Shown: positions 10,322-22,619, numbered from the stretch's first letter. The stretch: DNA of 64,000 nucleotides from Bretschneidera sinensis (GCA_023935145.1 CM043698.1:64750001-64814000); one strand, 5' to 3'. Translations and numbers: made by a program. The notes: a model not told the origin generated them from the letters alone.

Positions 10322-11361
10322 TTGACTTAAATGCACTTTAACCTCTAAGGTTTTGAGGGTCCTAAAACTTTAACCATGATGTTTTGATTGTAGTAATTTA
10401 AACCTTCGATTTCAAAATTTACTGCAATTCGAACCTTTCGTCTAAATTGTTGAGGGAAAGGACACATTAGGAAAAAAAATAAAAATATATATATATATAT
10501 ATATATTTAAAAAAGATAAACTAAACTAATTTAAAATTAAAAATATAAACAAATCCTACCTCATTAGAGATGGAAATGGATGCGGGTGGTAGTGGTTGCA
10601 CCTTCATCCGCATCCAATATTGGTGGAAATGATCACCCACTTTTGTCTATCAATCAGATCGGGTGACGATTATTGGTGCACTACTAACCATTGCGAGTGA
10701 GAGGATCTACCGCATCCATTCACTTCCACTCAAATATTTTTTTCTCCCTTAAAGTTTTTTAAAATACATTTTTCAAATCTGTACATATAATCATACTATC
10801 ATTAAAAAAAGTTATGTGAACATCAAAATCTTTTTTAACATGCACATGTTATCAGATATTCTAAATAAAATCAACAAATCACAAATCATCATCATCAAGT
10901 CCAATGTAAATTATCTTACATAAAAATCTCCATAATCCACCATCAACAAATATTCATATTACAACAAAAAATATAAATATCCAAAACATTTCAAATACAA
11001 ATATCACAAGTTAAATTGAAAATATACAAATTATTAGAGGAATAATTAGATTTACATAATGATAGGTGGATGTGTGGGTGAATGGGATGTTGTATCCACA
11101 ATCCATCCACTTTAGTCTCTCACTAAAGTTGATAATTTTTGCATCTGTATCCACCATTTATCCACTACAAGGAAAGAAGAAAAAAAAAAAAAAAAACCCC
11201 CATACAATCAGATCGGTTGGATTGCTTTTCCTACTGCAGTTAATGATTTCGCATCTAAATTCACCATCCATCCACTAAAAAAAAGGTTATACAATCAAAA
11301 CATTGGGGTTTAAAGTGCTAAGTCCCTCAAAACATTGAGGGCTAAAGTGCATTTAAGCCAA
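10322..11361. mobile_element. Non-autonomous DNA element with about 70-bp terminal inverted repeats
   Basis: Bases 10322-10391 and 11291-11361 are inverted copies of one another, with core phrases CTTAAATGCACTTTA, GTTTTGAGGG and GATGTTTTGATTGT (or close variants) in the same order. The roughly 900 bp between them is AT-rich, contains an (AT)n run at 10485-10506 and a poly-A run at 11171-11192, and encodes no transposase. TIRs of this length suggest a Mutator-like non-autonomous element, but the TSD is not clear: TATTTT occurs at both edges but overlaps the TIR ends. It may instead be a long fold-back element. Confidence 0.65.
10485..10506. repeat. (AT)n microsatellite
   Basis: About 11 uninterrupted AT units inside the long-TIR element. 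Confidence 0.9.
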
Positions 11362-12913
11362 CTATTTTTTTGTCTTTGATTTTTTTTCATAAATCTTTTC
11401 TAGAGATGCTGGGCCTAGTTTCTGTTTACATAAACAAAATCCATTTCATTTTCAGGAGAGGTTTATAGATTTAAATGATTAATTAACATTAGCTCTAAAT
11501 AAATTGTGGGTTCACAAGCTCAAACAATGAGAATTGTGAAGTGTGAATTACCTATCACTATATTTTTGGAAGAAGAAAATAGATACAGAAGGATTATGTT
11601 TCATGTTGGTTTTGAAGAAGATGGATCAGATCTCCTCTTTAGTGAGGGGGAGGTGTGACTATCAATCATGTATGAAAGATAGTTGAATTTAGCTAAAAGT
11701 ATAGCTTAATTTTTTTGAAAGGCAAAAAATGCTATTATTAATGATGCTTAAACTGATGAAAATACAAATGAGCTAGGCTCAAGCACTGAACCCACAAAAC
11801 CAACGCCCCAACAGTAACAAAAGATACAACAAAACAAAACTCCACCACAACTGATAAAGCGAGCCTGAACAAAAAACATAGATAAAACACCAGTAACATC
11901 GAACAATCACTACATAATTCACCATCCTTTCATATTCTTCTTTATCTCTCTTTTCTATTTTGTAGAGTTCTTCTATCATCTCTTCTACACTTCTTTCACA
12001 CGGCAAACCCAACATATTTCCCAATTCCCAAGTCTTCTTAGCTTCCCGCCAAATGTCTTCTTAGCTAAAAGCAAAGCTTAATGACAGAGTTCTAATCTTT
12101 ATTTAAGGAGTTGTTTTCATTATTGGGTTTAGTCACTAACATGATCTTAGAATCTTACATATAATTAGTTTACATACATGTTCTATTCATGAGTTTTTTT
12201 CTTCAATAAATTTTAATATGTATATGTATATCATAGTGTTTTTTTTAAGGTGAATGGATTGCCTTTTTCATATTATTTTATTATTTATGGTTTACATGGG
12301 GTAGTTTTTAATGTTATCATAAGTGACTAATACTTTTAGGTTATTTTTTTATTTTAATTTTTTTAGCTTAAATGATAAAATTGATATGGAAAGTAAAGAG
12401 GATGTTAGTTATAAATTAATTTATTTTTAATATATTATCTCTAGAAATAAAGAAATAAATTAATTTATTTAAATTTAATCAATATTGAAATGAACATTCT
12501 AGTATTAATGAACCATATGATTTTCCGATAGATATAGTTCCATAAAAAAATATTGAAACCTATATACAAAACTAAAACATTATATTAAAAAAAAAATTTA
12601 TCAATTGATACTTTTAGCAACCATATTTCAATCGATTAAAACTTTAAAATTTTTTAAAAAGAAAATAAAGTGATTGATTATACGTTAGAGATGAAATAAT
12701 AAAATATTATTAAGAGATAAATAAGAGTAAATGTAATTTTCTACTTGTTTAATTGTTTGTTTGTTAAAAATTATTTATATTTATTATATATTATACTTAA
12801 TTCATACTCTATTATATTATATTATATTGTATTGTATTGATAATTGATGAAAAAAATAAATGATAAAAATTTAATGTCCTTTACACGTAGTGCGACCATA
12901 ATGTAAAATACTC

Positions 12914-12965
<52 letters not shown>

Positions 12966-13139
12966 TACACACATGTCATAATAATAACACTCTTCAAAAA
13001 TACATATTAAGGTTTCTCAAGAATATTTCTCAAATACTTACACTTTCAAAACTTGAAAAGATTTTGTTTGAAGTTGTCTTTAAACTGGGTCACCCCACTA
13101 GAAAACATTTGACATGTAAGAAATAACTAGGGAGAGTGG
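11362..13139. other. AT-rich intergenic stretch
   Basis: No convincing gene is visible. It holds long AT-rich low-complexity runs and a (TA)n microsatellite near its right end. The minus-strand open frame at 11779-12024 has no motif I recognise and sits in skewed sequence, so I do not call it. Confidence 0.5.
12918..12964. repeat. (TA)n microsatellite
   Basis: An uninterrupted run of about 23 TA units, likely polymorphic between individuals. Confidence 0.95.
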
Positions 13140-13322
13140 GACAATTTTGAAAAGTTTTTATCCGACATAGTGCCATGAGAGATACATAAAACAAACGTCT
13201 ATCTTACCGTTAAATGGTATGAGAAGAGAAAAAAGATATTTTATTTTCATTCAAGGATAAGATGAACCCTTATATCATGTATCTTTCATGGCACTCTGCT
13301 AGACAAGAATTTTTTGACAATT
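13140..13322. repeat. Small inverted repeat / MITE-like fold-back
   Basis: AGTGCCATGAGAGATACAT at 13169-13187 pairs with ATGTATCTTTCATGGCACT at 13277-13295, 18 of 19 bases by eye. Weaker pairing extends outward on both sides (GACAATTTTGAAAAG against the complement of the TTTTTTGACAATTT region). The predicted structure is a hairpin of about 180 bp. It lies about 330 bp upstream of BURP gene 1. Confidence 0.6.
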
Positions 13323-14192
13323 TATTTGTTGAAAGGTAATTAGCATGTGCTAAATTTATTAAATATGCATTTGCTAGATTGAATCATTAAATTCATACCT
13401 ACCTCAATAAAGTTTTAGCTTTTGATATGTTACAGTTAAATGTGCACGCACATGTTGTATTTGCCTAAACCTTTTCGTTTTCTACCAGTAACCATGTATT
13501 TCTGCTAAAAAAAAATTATTTGGTTAGTAAATGCTAAATGTTCAATAGTTCTTTTAATCTCTCTCTGATTTATATCTGAGCTCTTGCCTCTTTCTTGAAG
13601 GAGAAGATAATTGAGTTCAAACTAAAGGAGTTACAGTAAAGAAGAAAAATAGACATGGAATTTGCTTCTTGGAGCCTTCTCCATTATATTCTGCTTGTTA
13701 TGGTAATCTCCAAATCTTAGTTGATTCATTTTGCAATATACTTTTATACCTATGTTAAACTAGAACATTAAATGGAATAATATTCTTTAGTCAATATAGT
13801 TTGTGAAATCACTACAAGAAATGTGCTTTTCTGCGTCGGGAATAGCAGCAACGGGAAATTCCCCTCGATGTAAGTGGCTATCAATGACGGGAAACCTGTC
13901 CTTGATGTTCTCGTAGCTTTTCTTCCTGGAAAATTATCAGCAATGGGAATCCCGTCACTGATAATTTTTTCTCCTCGTTGATAATTTATTGCCCATCGTT
14001 GATATTTAATAATCCCCTCGCTGATATACATCCAAAATATCTAGTTTTAGGATATTTTAAAATAATGTAAATTAATATCAGTGAGGGGAATCACTGATAC
14101 ACAAATCCTGTCGCTGACATATTTTTAAAAAAAGAAGCCTAAAATGATGTAGTTTCTATTCACCATCATCTCTTCATAGCCCTAGCTCATCT

Positions 14193-14194
<2 letters not shown>

Positions 14195-14262
<68 letters not shown>
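14195..14262. repeat. (CT)n microsatellite
   Basis: A long uninterrupted TC run inside the CACTA element, followed to about 14560 by further pyrimidine-rich CTCTCT blocks. Open frames on either strand here are products of the repeat. Confidence 0.95.
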
Positions 14263-14266
<4 letters not shown>

Positions 14267-14629
14267 GCTCGTCCATTCTCTCACTCTCCACGATTTCTTC
14301 ATCTCCCCTCACACCGGTCGTGCGCAACCTCCATTTTCTCCTCTCTCTGTCGTTCTCTCTCTTTCTCCATCGTTCTCTCTCCCTCTTCTTTGTCCTCCAT
14401 TTTTCTTCGTTCTTCAGCTTCTCTCTCTCTGATGTACCATGGCGCACCGGTCACCGCCGGCTGCAACTACTCCTCTAAACAAGCAACAAGCTTCTCCCCT
14501 TCCTCCATCTCTTCCCTTAAGCCAAGAATCGGATCTCTCTCTCTCTCTCTAAAATATCAAATTTCGTTTTTCGATCTATTTTCTCTCGCTACAAAAACAA
14601 TAAAATTTCAGCCACTTTTAGACATTTTT

Positions 14630-15330
14630 CGATAGCCCACACGACGATTTAGGAAAGGTAAGCCTCCATTTTCCTCCTATTTCTCAACTTTTTCTCATTA
14701 AGCTATGTTTAAAAAATTAGGTACAATTTTGATATTATTGAGTTTTGAATTAATTTGGGTTATTAAAAAATGTTGTATCTTATTTTCTTGCAAGGTTTCA
14801 TCACTCTCAATTTTACCCTCAAGAGCATCCTCAAGTAGTTAGGTACGTTTGTAACACTTGATTTTACTAAATTTACTAGCTATGCAAGCTATTGAAATGC
14901 TAATCTAAGTTTTACTATACTAATTATCCGATATATATTATATGTTTTCCGGTATGATTTGATGAGATTGACTTATACATACTAGAAAGCATGGGGGATG
15001 GGGGATGGGGGGTAGGTGTGTGTATGAGTGTGGGTGGGTGAGTTAGTTAGTTTGTATGTTAGTATGTTAATATGTTATTTAGTAATTATGTTAGTGTGTA
15101 TGTTGGCATGTTAGTATGTCAGTTAGTTTGTTTGTATGCTAGTTTGTAGGTTAATGTATTAGTATATTAGTTTGTATGTTAGTTTATAGGTTAGTGTGTA
15201 GTAAGTTAGATATCATCCAAAAGAGAACAATACACCAAGTATGTTACTATATTAGTATGTAGGATTGGATTCCTTGAATTACCAAAGGTTTCTTCGGCAC
15301 TTGAAATCTTATAATTTAGGCCTTACCCTG
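14630..15330. other. CACTA interior with TTAGTATG-like low-complexity repeats
   Basis: No domain is recognised. Bases 15030-15205 consist of many imperfect direct repeats of (T)TAGT(A/T)TGT, G/T-rich on the plus strand. Confidence 0.5.
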
Positions 15331-17526
15331 TAATACCCGTATTCTTAAAGTAAGGGTAAAGAAGTAATTTGATAGATATTACATGGAATTAAAATAATAT
15401 ATACATAAAATATTTATTATTGAATAAAATAATTCTTTTGAAAAAAAAATGGACGCGTGATGGTGTAGTTAAAAAAAAAAAAGTGGAACGTCCAGGTGTA
15501 GTAAGAAGAGAAAAAGAAAAAGAAAAATAAAAAAATGGCGTGTAAACACCTGGATGTCCAAGTGTCAATTACCAACCATGCAAGTATTGCATGAGTTACA
15601 ACTAAGAGAAAGGAGAATTGGTGGCGGGGGCCGGGGCGGTTAGTGTAAGATATAAAGATATATATATATATATATATAGTTTTTTTATTTTATTTAATCC
15701 TTACCAAATCTTGTTTGGTTTTCTTCTTTCTTCAATTCAAATTTTTCTCTTTATTTAAACACCTATGGACTCAAAGAAAAGTTGAAGAGTAAAATTTCGA
15801 AGAGGTTTACGGGAGAAATTTAAAGAGAGTCGAAGAAAGCTCTAAGAAAAGTAAAAGGTAATAATGTGAAGTTGATTTTTGAAATTTAACATACATGAAA
15901 TTTCCCGGAACTCAATGTGAGAATTTTTAAAGGGTGTAGATTCTGGAATAGTTGAAGAATAAATTAGAAATTTTAATATAAGTATTATGTCAGGTGTTGA
16001 CGATCAGCAATTGGAAAAAATTGCTAAGAATAGCAGAAAATGCAAGGTTATGATCCACAAGTAGCTCTAAGTGGTACGTGGTGAGTTAAATTTACTTTTA
16101 GTAATCGAGATAAATATGAAATATACAGTGATAAAATTTGAATTAATTATTAACCCATGATTTGATTATAGATGAAAGTTAGTTGAGGGGTATGATAGGA
16201 ATAATTGATATGTTAGAGATTTATTATATGAGAAGTAATATCATTGAAATAATGAGTTGATTAAATACATAATGAAGGGATAAATGAAATTCTTGACAAG
16301 CTATGATTGATAATTTGATATGATATATGAGGAGAAAATTTAATGAATATAATCAAATAATAATTTTGAGAAAAACTAGATAGCTAAATTGAATGTATGC
16401 TTATTTTTATATTATTGTTCATATGTATGTTTCATATCATTGTTCATATGCATATGCATGAAATAAAAGAACCGGGATGGGGCTAGTCTAAATGAAAACC
16501 GCGACAGCCGGTATATGCTAGAAATAAAGGAAAACCGTGACAACCGGTATATGCTAGAAATAAAATAACTGGGAGGAGACCAGTCTAAATGAAAACTGGG
16601 ACAGTCGGTATATGCTAGAAACAAATGAAAACTGTGGCAGGCGATAGATACTAGAAATAAAAGAACTGTGAGGGGGCCGGTCTAAATTAAAACATGTTGA
16701 CGTGGGGGAAGACATTCCCAAATAATAATAATATTTAAATTCATGCATCGCATTGTTTTAAATATTGATTATTATTGCTTGAGGTGCTAAGGTATTATTT
16801 TTTATTGTGAATTTATTAATCGATAAATGAGTCTCATAGAGAGACAAATATGATTGGAAAGAAATATGAAAGTTTGATATGATAAAAATTATCTGAGTAA
16901 ATGATCATATGTTGGAACCTCATTATGAGGTAAATGATGATGTTGAATTAAAAATTTAGAGATGATTAAATATATGATTGAAAGATTGATATGTTTGTTG
17001 AGTAACTTAAGAAGAGATTGTATAATAGGGGAATTATAAAATTGAGTAGTGATAACAGAATATTTTTATTGAATTATTTGAGGAAATAGATGAATGAATA
17101 TAGGAAGATCATTAGAAGTAGTGAATTATAAGATGTGACTGGAAGTATATAATCGAGTACTTCTAGTAAATTTAATTCACTGAGCTTGTGAAGCTCACTC
17201 CTCATTGTTAAATAATTTTAGGTAGCAAACATGATAGATAGATTGGTGAACTGAGATTTAGACGGAGTCATTATCTGTAAGCCACATAGTCCACATCCTC
17301 AGACTAATGGAAAGAAAAAAATATTTATAAATATTCATGCATACTATGTTGTATATATTGTTCAGTTGATATCTGAATGATGTAACTTCCCTGTTAAGAG
17401 TTGAGGATTTATGTATGTAGATAATTCAGTTGATGTTTTTATATTGTTGCATATATGTGTTATGCTGGGATTTCAAAAAGTGACAACACCGTCTTGGGGG
17501 TGGCCAACCCGGGATGGGTCGTTACA
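15331..17526 (+). mobile_element. Solo LTR of a gypsy (Del/Tekay-like) family
   Basis: It starts TGTAATACCCGTATTC, ends GGATGGGTCGTTACA and is flanked by perfect 5-bp TSDs TACCC (15326-15330 and 17527-17531). Its length (2196 bp) and sequence match, in opposite orientation, the LTRs of the complete element at 46084-55023; shared phrases include GACAACACCGTCTTGGGG and the repeated ACCGG/CCGGT blocks near 16470-16680. No internal region is present, so the two LTRs recombined and deleted the rest. The insertion is inside the CACTA element and is therefore younger than it. It contains a (TA)n run at 15656-15678. Confidence 0.9.
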
Positions 17527-17890
17527 TACCCTTAGATTGCTCGTCTAGAGATTATTGAGTGTTACAAATGCTTTTATTGCTTTCCAATTAATATGTTTGC
17601 AATGAGAGTGTTTGTGTTCAAATAATCTTTGGATTGTCCAATTTGACAGTTTAAGAATATGCGATCCATATTGCAGTTAGTTTTTTCATGTTTGTTTTGT
17701 TTCGAGTAAATTTTGATAGAGAATCTCTTCCCTGTTCTCCGAGTACATACTGAATTCGGGGTTATCTTCTTCGAATAACTCTGAATTTAAGTCGTGCACT
17801 TAGAGAACTAAGGGGAGATGCTGGCGAAATTTACTTGAAACAAAAAAGTCTGGAAAATTAACTGCAATATGGATCACGCATTCTTGAATA

Positions 17891-18570
17891 GGGGGTTTCA
17901 GTATAAAAAAGTAGATAACTTAGTGGGTTTAAGGTCAAAAGAGTAGAGTACTTGTCTAACGGATGAGGCGGGGTTACTATCACGTCGTTTGGTAGAATGT
18001 GACTAGTGGGAACAAATGGAGTCCATTTCGGATCACAAGTTACAAACCCGGGGGTTTCAGTAATAAAAAGTAGATAACTTAGCAGTTTTAAGGTCAAAAG
18101 AGTATAGTACTTGTCTAACGGATGAGACGGGTTGCTGTCACATCTGTTTTGTAGAATATGACTAGTGGGAACAAATGAAGTCCATTTTGGATCACGGGTT
18201 ACAAACCCGAGGGGTTTCGATAATAAAAAGTAGATAATTTAGCGATTTTAAGGTCAAAAGAGTAAAGTACTTGTCTAACGGACTAACCGGGGTTATTGTC
18301 ACGTCCGTTTAGTAGAATGTGACTAGTGGGAACAAATGGAGTCCATTTCGTATCACGAATTACAAACTCGGGGGGTTTCGGTATAAAAACGTAGATAACC
18401 TAGCGGTTTTAAGGTTAAAAGAGTTGAGTACATGTCCAATAGACGAGCTGTAGTTACTATAACGTCCATTTGGTAGAATGTGACGAGTGGGAATAAACAA
18501 AATTGATTTTGGATCACGGGTTACAAACCCGAGGGGTTTCAGTAATAAAAAGTAGATAACTTAACGGTTT
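17891..18570 (+). repeat. 160-bp tandem repeat inside the CACTA element
   Basis: Four full units and a partial fifth begin at about 17891, 18051, 18211, 18371 and 18532, each opening with GGGGTTTC(A/G)(G/A)TA.TAAAAA. Each unit carries GTACTTGTCTAACGGA (or a variant), TAGAATGTGACTAGTGGGAA and GGATCACGGGTTACAAACCCG. The last phrase is itself an inverted repeat (CGGGTTACAAACCCG). The units are diverged, so the array is not new. Confidence 0.9.
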
Positions 18571-18644
18571 TCTACCAAAATGCTTTCAAATTAACTTATT
18601 TAGTTTTCTTCAATAATACTAATAATGCCTACTTTTTTGTTTAA

Positions 18645-18723
18645 GCTTTTTCTTAATGATGCTGGGGAGGACGACGAGGCCAATGAGGATCATGTGCGTA
18701 GCGACGATCTTGGAGACCCTTAG
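18645..18723 (+). pseudogene. Possible last exon of a lost CACTA-encoded protein
   Basis: After a pyrimidine-rich tract and AG, an open stretch reads LNDAGEDDEANEDHVRSDD and stops at 18721-18723. An acidic tail of this kind is seen at the end of some plant CACTA proteins. The fragment is too short for firm assignment. Confidence 0.3.
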
Positions 18724-20698
18724 GACATTTTATTTAAATATTATAACATTCCATGTTCGTTATTTTTATTATATTTGGATATTGTACATCGTTTTTATAA
18801 TTTGACTATAATTAGAATTTGTTCACTTCATATTGATATAGTTGTCTAAAAATTTGAATATAAATTCAATACATTGTTAGTAGGAAATTGAGTAGGATTT
18901 TTTTTTTTTTGAAAACGTTTCAGAAAATATCACAAAAACTCAAATAATCATCAGCGATGGACTCAGCGAGAGGAATCACCTCGTTGAAGATAGTAGCAGC
19001 ATCAACGAGGAGATTCCCCTCGCTGAGCCCATCGCTGATGATTGTTTGAATTTGCAACGGTCCCCTCGCTGATGCTACTACTATCTTCAGCAAGGGGATT
19101 CCCCTCACTGAGCCTGTCGCTGATGATTGTTACTATTTGTGACGGTATTAGCGAGGGGAATCCCCTCGCAAATAGCTTAAAAATATCTGCGAAGGGATTC
19201 CAGTCGCTATACCCATCGCTACAAATTATTAAATTATTAAATTTTTTGGTCACCTTTACTTTGGTGAAAAACATCAATGAGGGAAGTTCTGTCGCTGATT
19301 ATTCCTATCTGTGACGAGGCAAATTGCGATGGGATACCATCACTAATTACTTCCAGCGAGGGGAATTAAGTTTCCAGCGAGGGGAAATCCTATCGCAAAT
19401 GCCTCTTTTTCTTGTAGTGAATTGAATCTTAATATTGTGTTCTTTAGGAAAGGAAATGATGATTCAGTTAAGGAAAACTTTCCAAGAAAATTTTGTACTT
19501 TCAAGGCAGTTTTTTGGAAAAAAATTCTGTAACTGATCGAACCCAATGCCTCAAAAAATTTCTATATGAGCATAACTGTGAACATATTAGATCATTAAGT
19601 TTAAATAAGTACCAATTTGTTTTTTAAAGATCTTTAAATTTTGGAACTTATGCTGTTAATCATTAATCTAAGTTATGCAACTGAATTTTTTCCAGTGTGT
19701 TAATGGAAGTGGAGCCAGGGAGATTCTGGAAAAATTTGGGAAGAATCAAAAGATTATAATCTTGAAAGCAAACAGAAGAAGCTACAAGACTTCAAATCTA
19801 ATGTCATACAACTGAAATCTCCGTTGATGATGAAGATGGTCACAGCAAAGAGATCATCGTGCACGGTTACGCCTTAGATGATAATCTCCCTATTCCGAAT
19901 AATGTTTTACGACGTGCCATGGATGATCAAGATAGTACCCATCAAGATATACATAAAATGAATCATCATGGTCATGGCTTATCCCACATGGATCTTTCAT
20001 TGATGGTATTCTTCACCATGAAGGATATGAAGGCAGGAAAAAGGATTCCCATCTATTTTCCCAAGAAAAACTCTTCAGCAACTCCTCACTTTCTGCCTAA
20101 AGAAGAAGCTGATTCTATTCCTTTCTCATTGAAAGAACTTCCTTTCCCTTTTAAATTCTTCTCATTTTCTAATGAATCCCCTCAAGCCAAAGCCATGGAA
20201 GATACACTTACACAATGTGAGATTGAACCCATCAAAAGAGAAACCAAGTTTTGTGCAAGCTCTTTAGAATCCATGCTTGATTTTTCACAAGGTATCTTTG
20301 GCTCAGAATCAAATTTCAATGTCCTAACCACTACACACCTTACAAATTCAAGTACCATTTTCCAGAATTATACTATCCTTGAAGTTCTTAAAGAGAAATC
20401 AGCTCCCAAAATGGTATCATGTCATACTATGCCTTACCCTTTTGCAGTTTTCTATTGCCATAGCCAACAGAGTGAAAATAAGGTGTTCAAGGTTTCTTTA
20501 GGTGGTGATAATGGTGATAGGGTCGATGGCCTTGCCGTTTTCCACATGGATACCTCTCAGTGGAGTCGTAATCACGTGTGGTTTCGTGTGCTTGGCATTG
20601 AGCCAGGGAGCTCTCATGTCTGTCATTTCTTCCCAGTTAATAATCTAGTGATAGTTCCAGCATTACCTATCATGATTAGCAATGTATTTTTCATGTGA

Positions 20699-22129
20699 TC
20701 ATCGTTAATTAGTCCTACTACCAAAAACTCTTGTTTAGACTTAGGTTATTAAACTTTCCGGGAATATTCTCTATCGTCAAATGGAGAAAGAGGTACGAGA
20801 AATTTTCTCTCTCTATCTAACGGTGAAAAGTACATCTGATCTAAGAAATCTCATTAACCGGATCTAAACAAGATTCTCTTTACTAAAACCACCAAATGCT
20901 TTTCCTTTTTGTGTGTGCGCTTAATATAGGGCTAATAAATGTAATTCAAGGTTTTTGAAGTAAATGTGAATGTTTTCCTTGTGTTTAGTGTTTTTTCGGT
21001 GCATAAAGTATCAGTCGACTGCAGCCTCTTGTCCTAACAGTCACCTCTGGATCCTCTGTTTAGTTGAACCGGATTTGATCCCCCTTCATGTCAATATAAC
21101 AAAAGAAGCAACAATCTTGCCAGATGACTACATGTAACTGCCTACTAGTTGTATTATATTCCTATGTAGATGCAAAATGATGGTTTTATCTAGTTACTCT
21201 GGTTCTCTGTTTTTCACTTCCTAATTTCACAACAATTCATTTTAGCACACACCATTAAATAACTATAACAATGCTCGAGAATGTTTAGAACTACTATTGT
21301 ATAACTTCTCTAGATTTTTTGACCGGAAACTGGAGCTATTGGCTTTAAGAATTTTATTTACGTTATCTCGGAAAGGGGTGCCTTCTCTCATTATGACAGA
21401 ATTGTCTCTGCCCCCATGTGAAATTAACTTGTTAGGCATATGTGTGAGTCAAGCCCTCTTTTTCTTTTCTAAGCAAAATTAAACTGATTTGTATTGAAAA
21501 AACAAGTTATAAATAGTAACCAGAGACATAGAGGCAACTTCACTTGAATAAGAATCCTATATGAAGTAGGAATAGGAAAAGTAAAGTAAATCCCACGTAG
21601 AGAGAAAGCGAAGAAGAATTGGATATTGGTGCTTATAAGACCCTTGTTAGGAGAACACCCCAAACAGCCACCCATTTCAACCACCCCAATATAACCAATC
21701 AAATCCAATAAATCTCATTCACTACAATGATTTTAAAAGGGTAAATTTATCATTTTATTAATCAAATTATACAGATGTCATCTCATTATTAGTTTGATTT
21801 CTGGATGGCACTAGTGAGTGGCAAACGTGGGAGGCTCTAAATCATTGCTTGTGGTTATGAATATATGGTGGCGCAAAGAGTTTTGGTGGCTTTAGTCGAA
21901 ACTCTGAAGTCCAAAAGGTTTGTCACAAGTAAGTGGTTCTTTAAGTGACAAGGGAGCCTATCCCGAATGGAGAAGCTTAGCTTACTAAGAGTAGAGTTTC
22001 GCATAATAAGAGTGGGAGCTTTGGCCTAATAAGAATGGGGTTTTTTTCAATAAGGTTGGGAGCTTTTGCCCAATTATTCATTGAGTCTGCTGCAATGTTT
22101 TTGTGCCTGAACCTACTATATGACCCTTG
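20699..22129. other. Intergenic, with short GGGAGCTTT repeats
   Basis: No gene is recognised. At 21975-22065 an approximately 25-30-base phrase (TAATAAGAGTGGGAGCTTTGGCC and variants) is repeated three to four times just upstream of the copia LTR. Confidence 0.5.
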
Positions 22130-22603
22130 TGTTAGAATATATAAAATGTTCTAAATATTAGTGATAGGCTTCCATTAGTTTGTAGGGCTTTGTATTTATA
22201 AAATGGACTGGATTGAGTTCTTGAGATGGATTTTGTAAGCTTGACATTCACTTGATCTTGTGGGTGGGTCAGATACACCTAATGGATTTAGATGTGGTTG
22301 GGCAGTAGTGTGGACTTGACAAACCTAATAGGCTATGATAGGCGGCCCATTGAGTTTATTATAAATATGAGCTAGGTCCCCTCTCCTCTCTTAACCTAGG
22401 TAAGTTTTCCCCTTTATAAAGCTGTCGTACAAAGAGAGGAATGAGAGGAAGAACCCTAGCTAGACGGCCTTGTATGTATTGGTGTGTTAAGATCCATGTG
22501 GTGTTACCAGAGTAACAATATGTCACAAAAATCAAGTATGTAATATTAAATAGATCAAAATTAGTACTACAATACATGTAATAGATCCTTAGAATTCTTA
22601 ACA
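22130..22603 (+). repeat. 5' LTR of the rearranged copia element
   Basis: 474 bp, highly similar to 27967-28440. A TATA-like TATTATAAATA lies at about 22358-22368, followed by a CCTCTCCTCTCTTAACC stretch. Confidence 0.9.
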
Positions 22604-22619
22604 TGTGGTACTAGAGCTA
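22604..22619 (+). other. Primer binding site of the rearranged copia element
   Basis: TGTGGTACTAGAGCTA directly abuts the LTR. The usual initiator tRNA-Met site is TGGTATCAGAGC; here TC and CT are exchanged in the middle. Confidence 0.65.

Larger units (their letters stand above)
13810..19419. mobile_element. CACTA (En/Spm) transposon in the BURP gene 1 intron
   Basis: The left end reads CACTACAAGAAATGTGC and the right end, read inward, CACTACAAGAAAAAGAGGC: the classic CACTA terminus. Three-base TSDs AAT flank it (13807-13809 and 19420-19422). Subterminal regions (13830-14115 and 18950-19400) carry many copies, in both orientations, of a GGGAATCCCCTCGCTGAT-like motif, where the transposase is expected to bind. 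No transposase is readable, so it is non-autonomous. Its middle holds a gypsy solo LTR (15331-17526) and a 160-bp tandem repeat (17891-18570). Removing the element and one TSD leaves an intron of about 380 bp, close to the 364 bp of BURP gene 2. Confidence 0.92.
13655..20698 (+). pseudogene. BURP-domain gene 1, probably decaying paralogue
   Basis: BURP proteins are plant-specific secreted or cell-wall proteins of the RD22/USP/BNM2/PG1-beta groups. Exon 1 (13655-13702) encodes MEFASWSLLHYILLVM, the start of a signal peptide, and ends at a GT donor. Exon 2 starts at 19696 after TTTTTCCAG with CVNGSGAREI, aligning in phase 0 with BURP gene 2 at 44007. The BURP domain is open from 19802 to 20698 (MVFFTMKDMKAGKRIPIYFP, LESMLDF, CHTMPYPFAVFYCHSQ). 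Three faults are visible. The exon 2 start is not in the frame of the BURP domain: stops fall at 19799 in the domain frame and at 19813 in the exon-start frame. The third of four conserved CH pairs is FH (TTC codon). The intron is about 6 kb because of a CACTA insertion. An unusual splice site could rescue the frame but not the lost Cys. Confidence 0.7.

Noticed and set aside
11779..12024. Minus-strand open frame with a hydrophobic tail
   Set aside because: No family resemblance, and the flanking DNA is AT-rich without splice or promoter context. Insufficient to call.
14187..14447. Minus-strand open frame rich in Arg-Glu
   Set aside because: It is a translation of the (CT)n microsatellite and adjoining pyrimidine blocks inside the CACTA element, not a gene.
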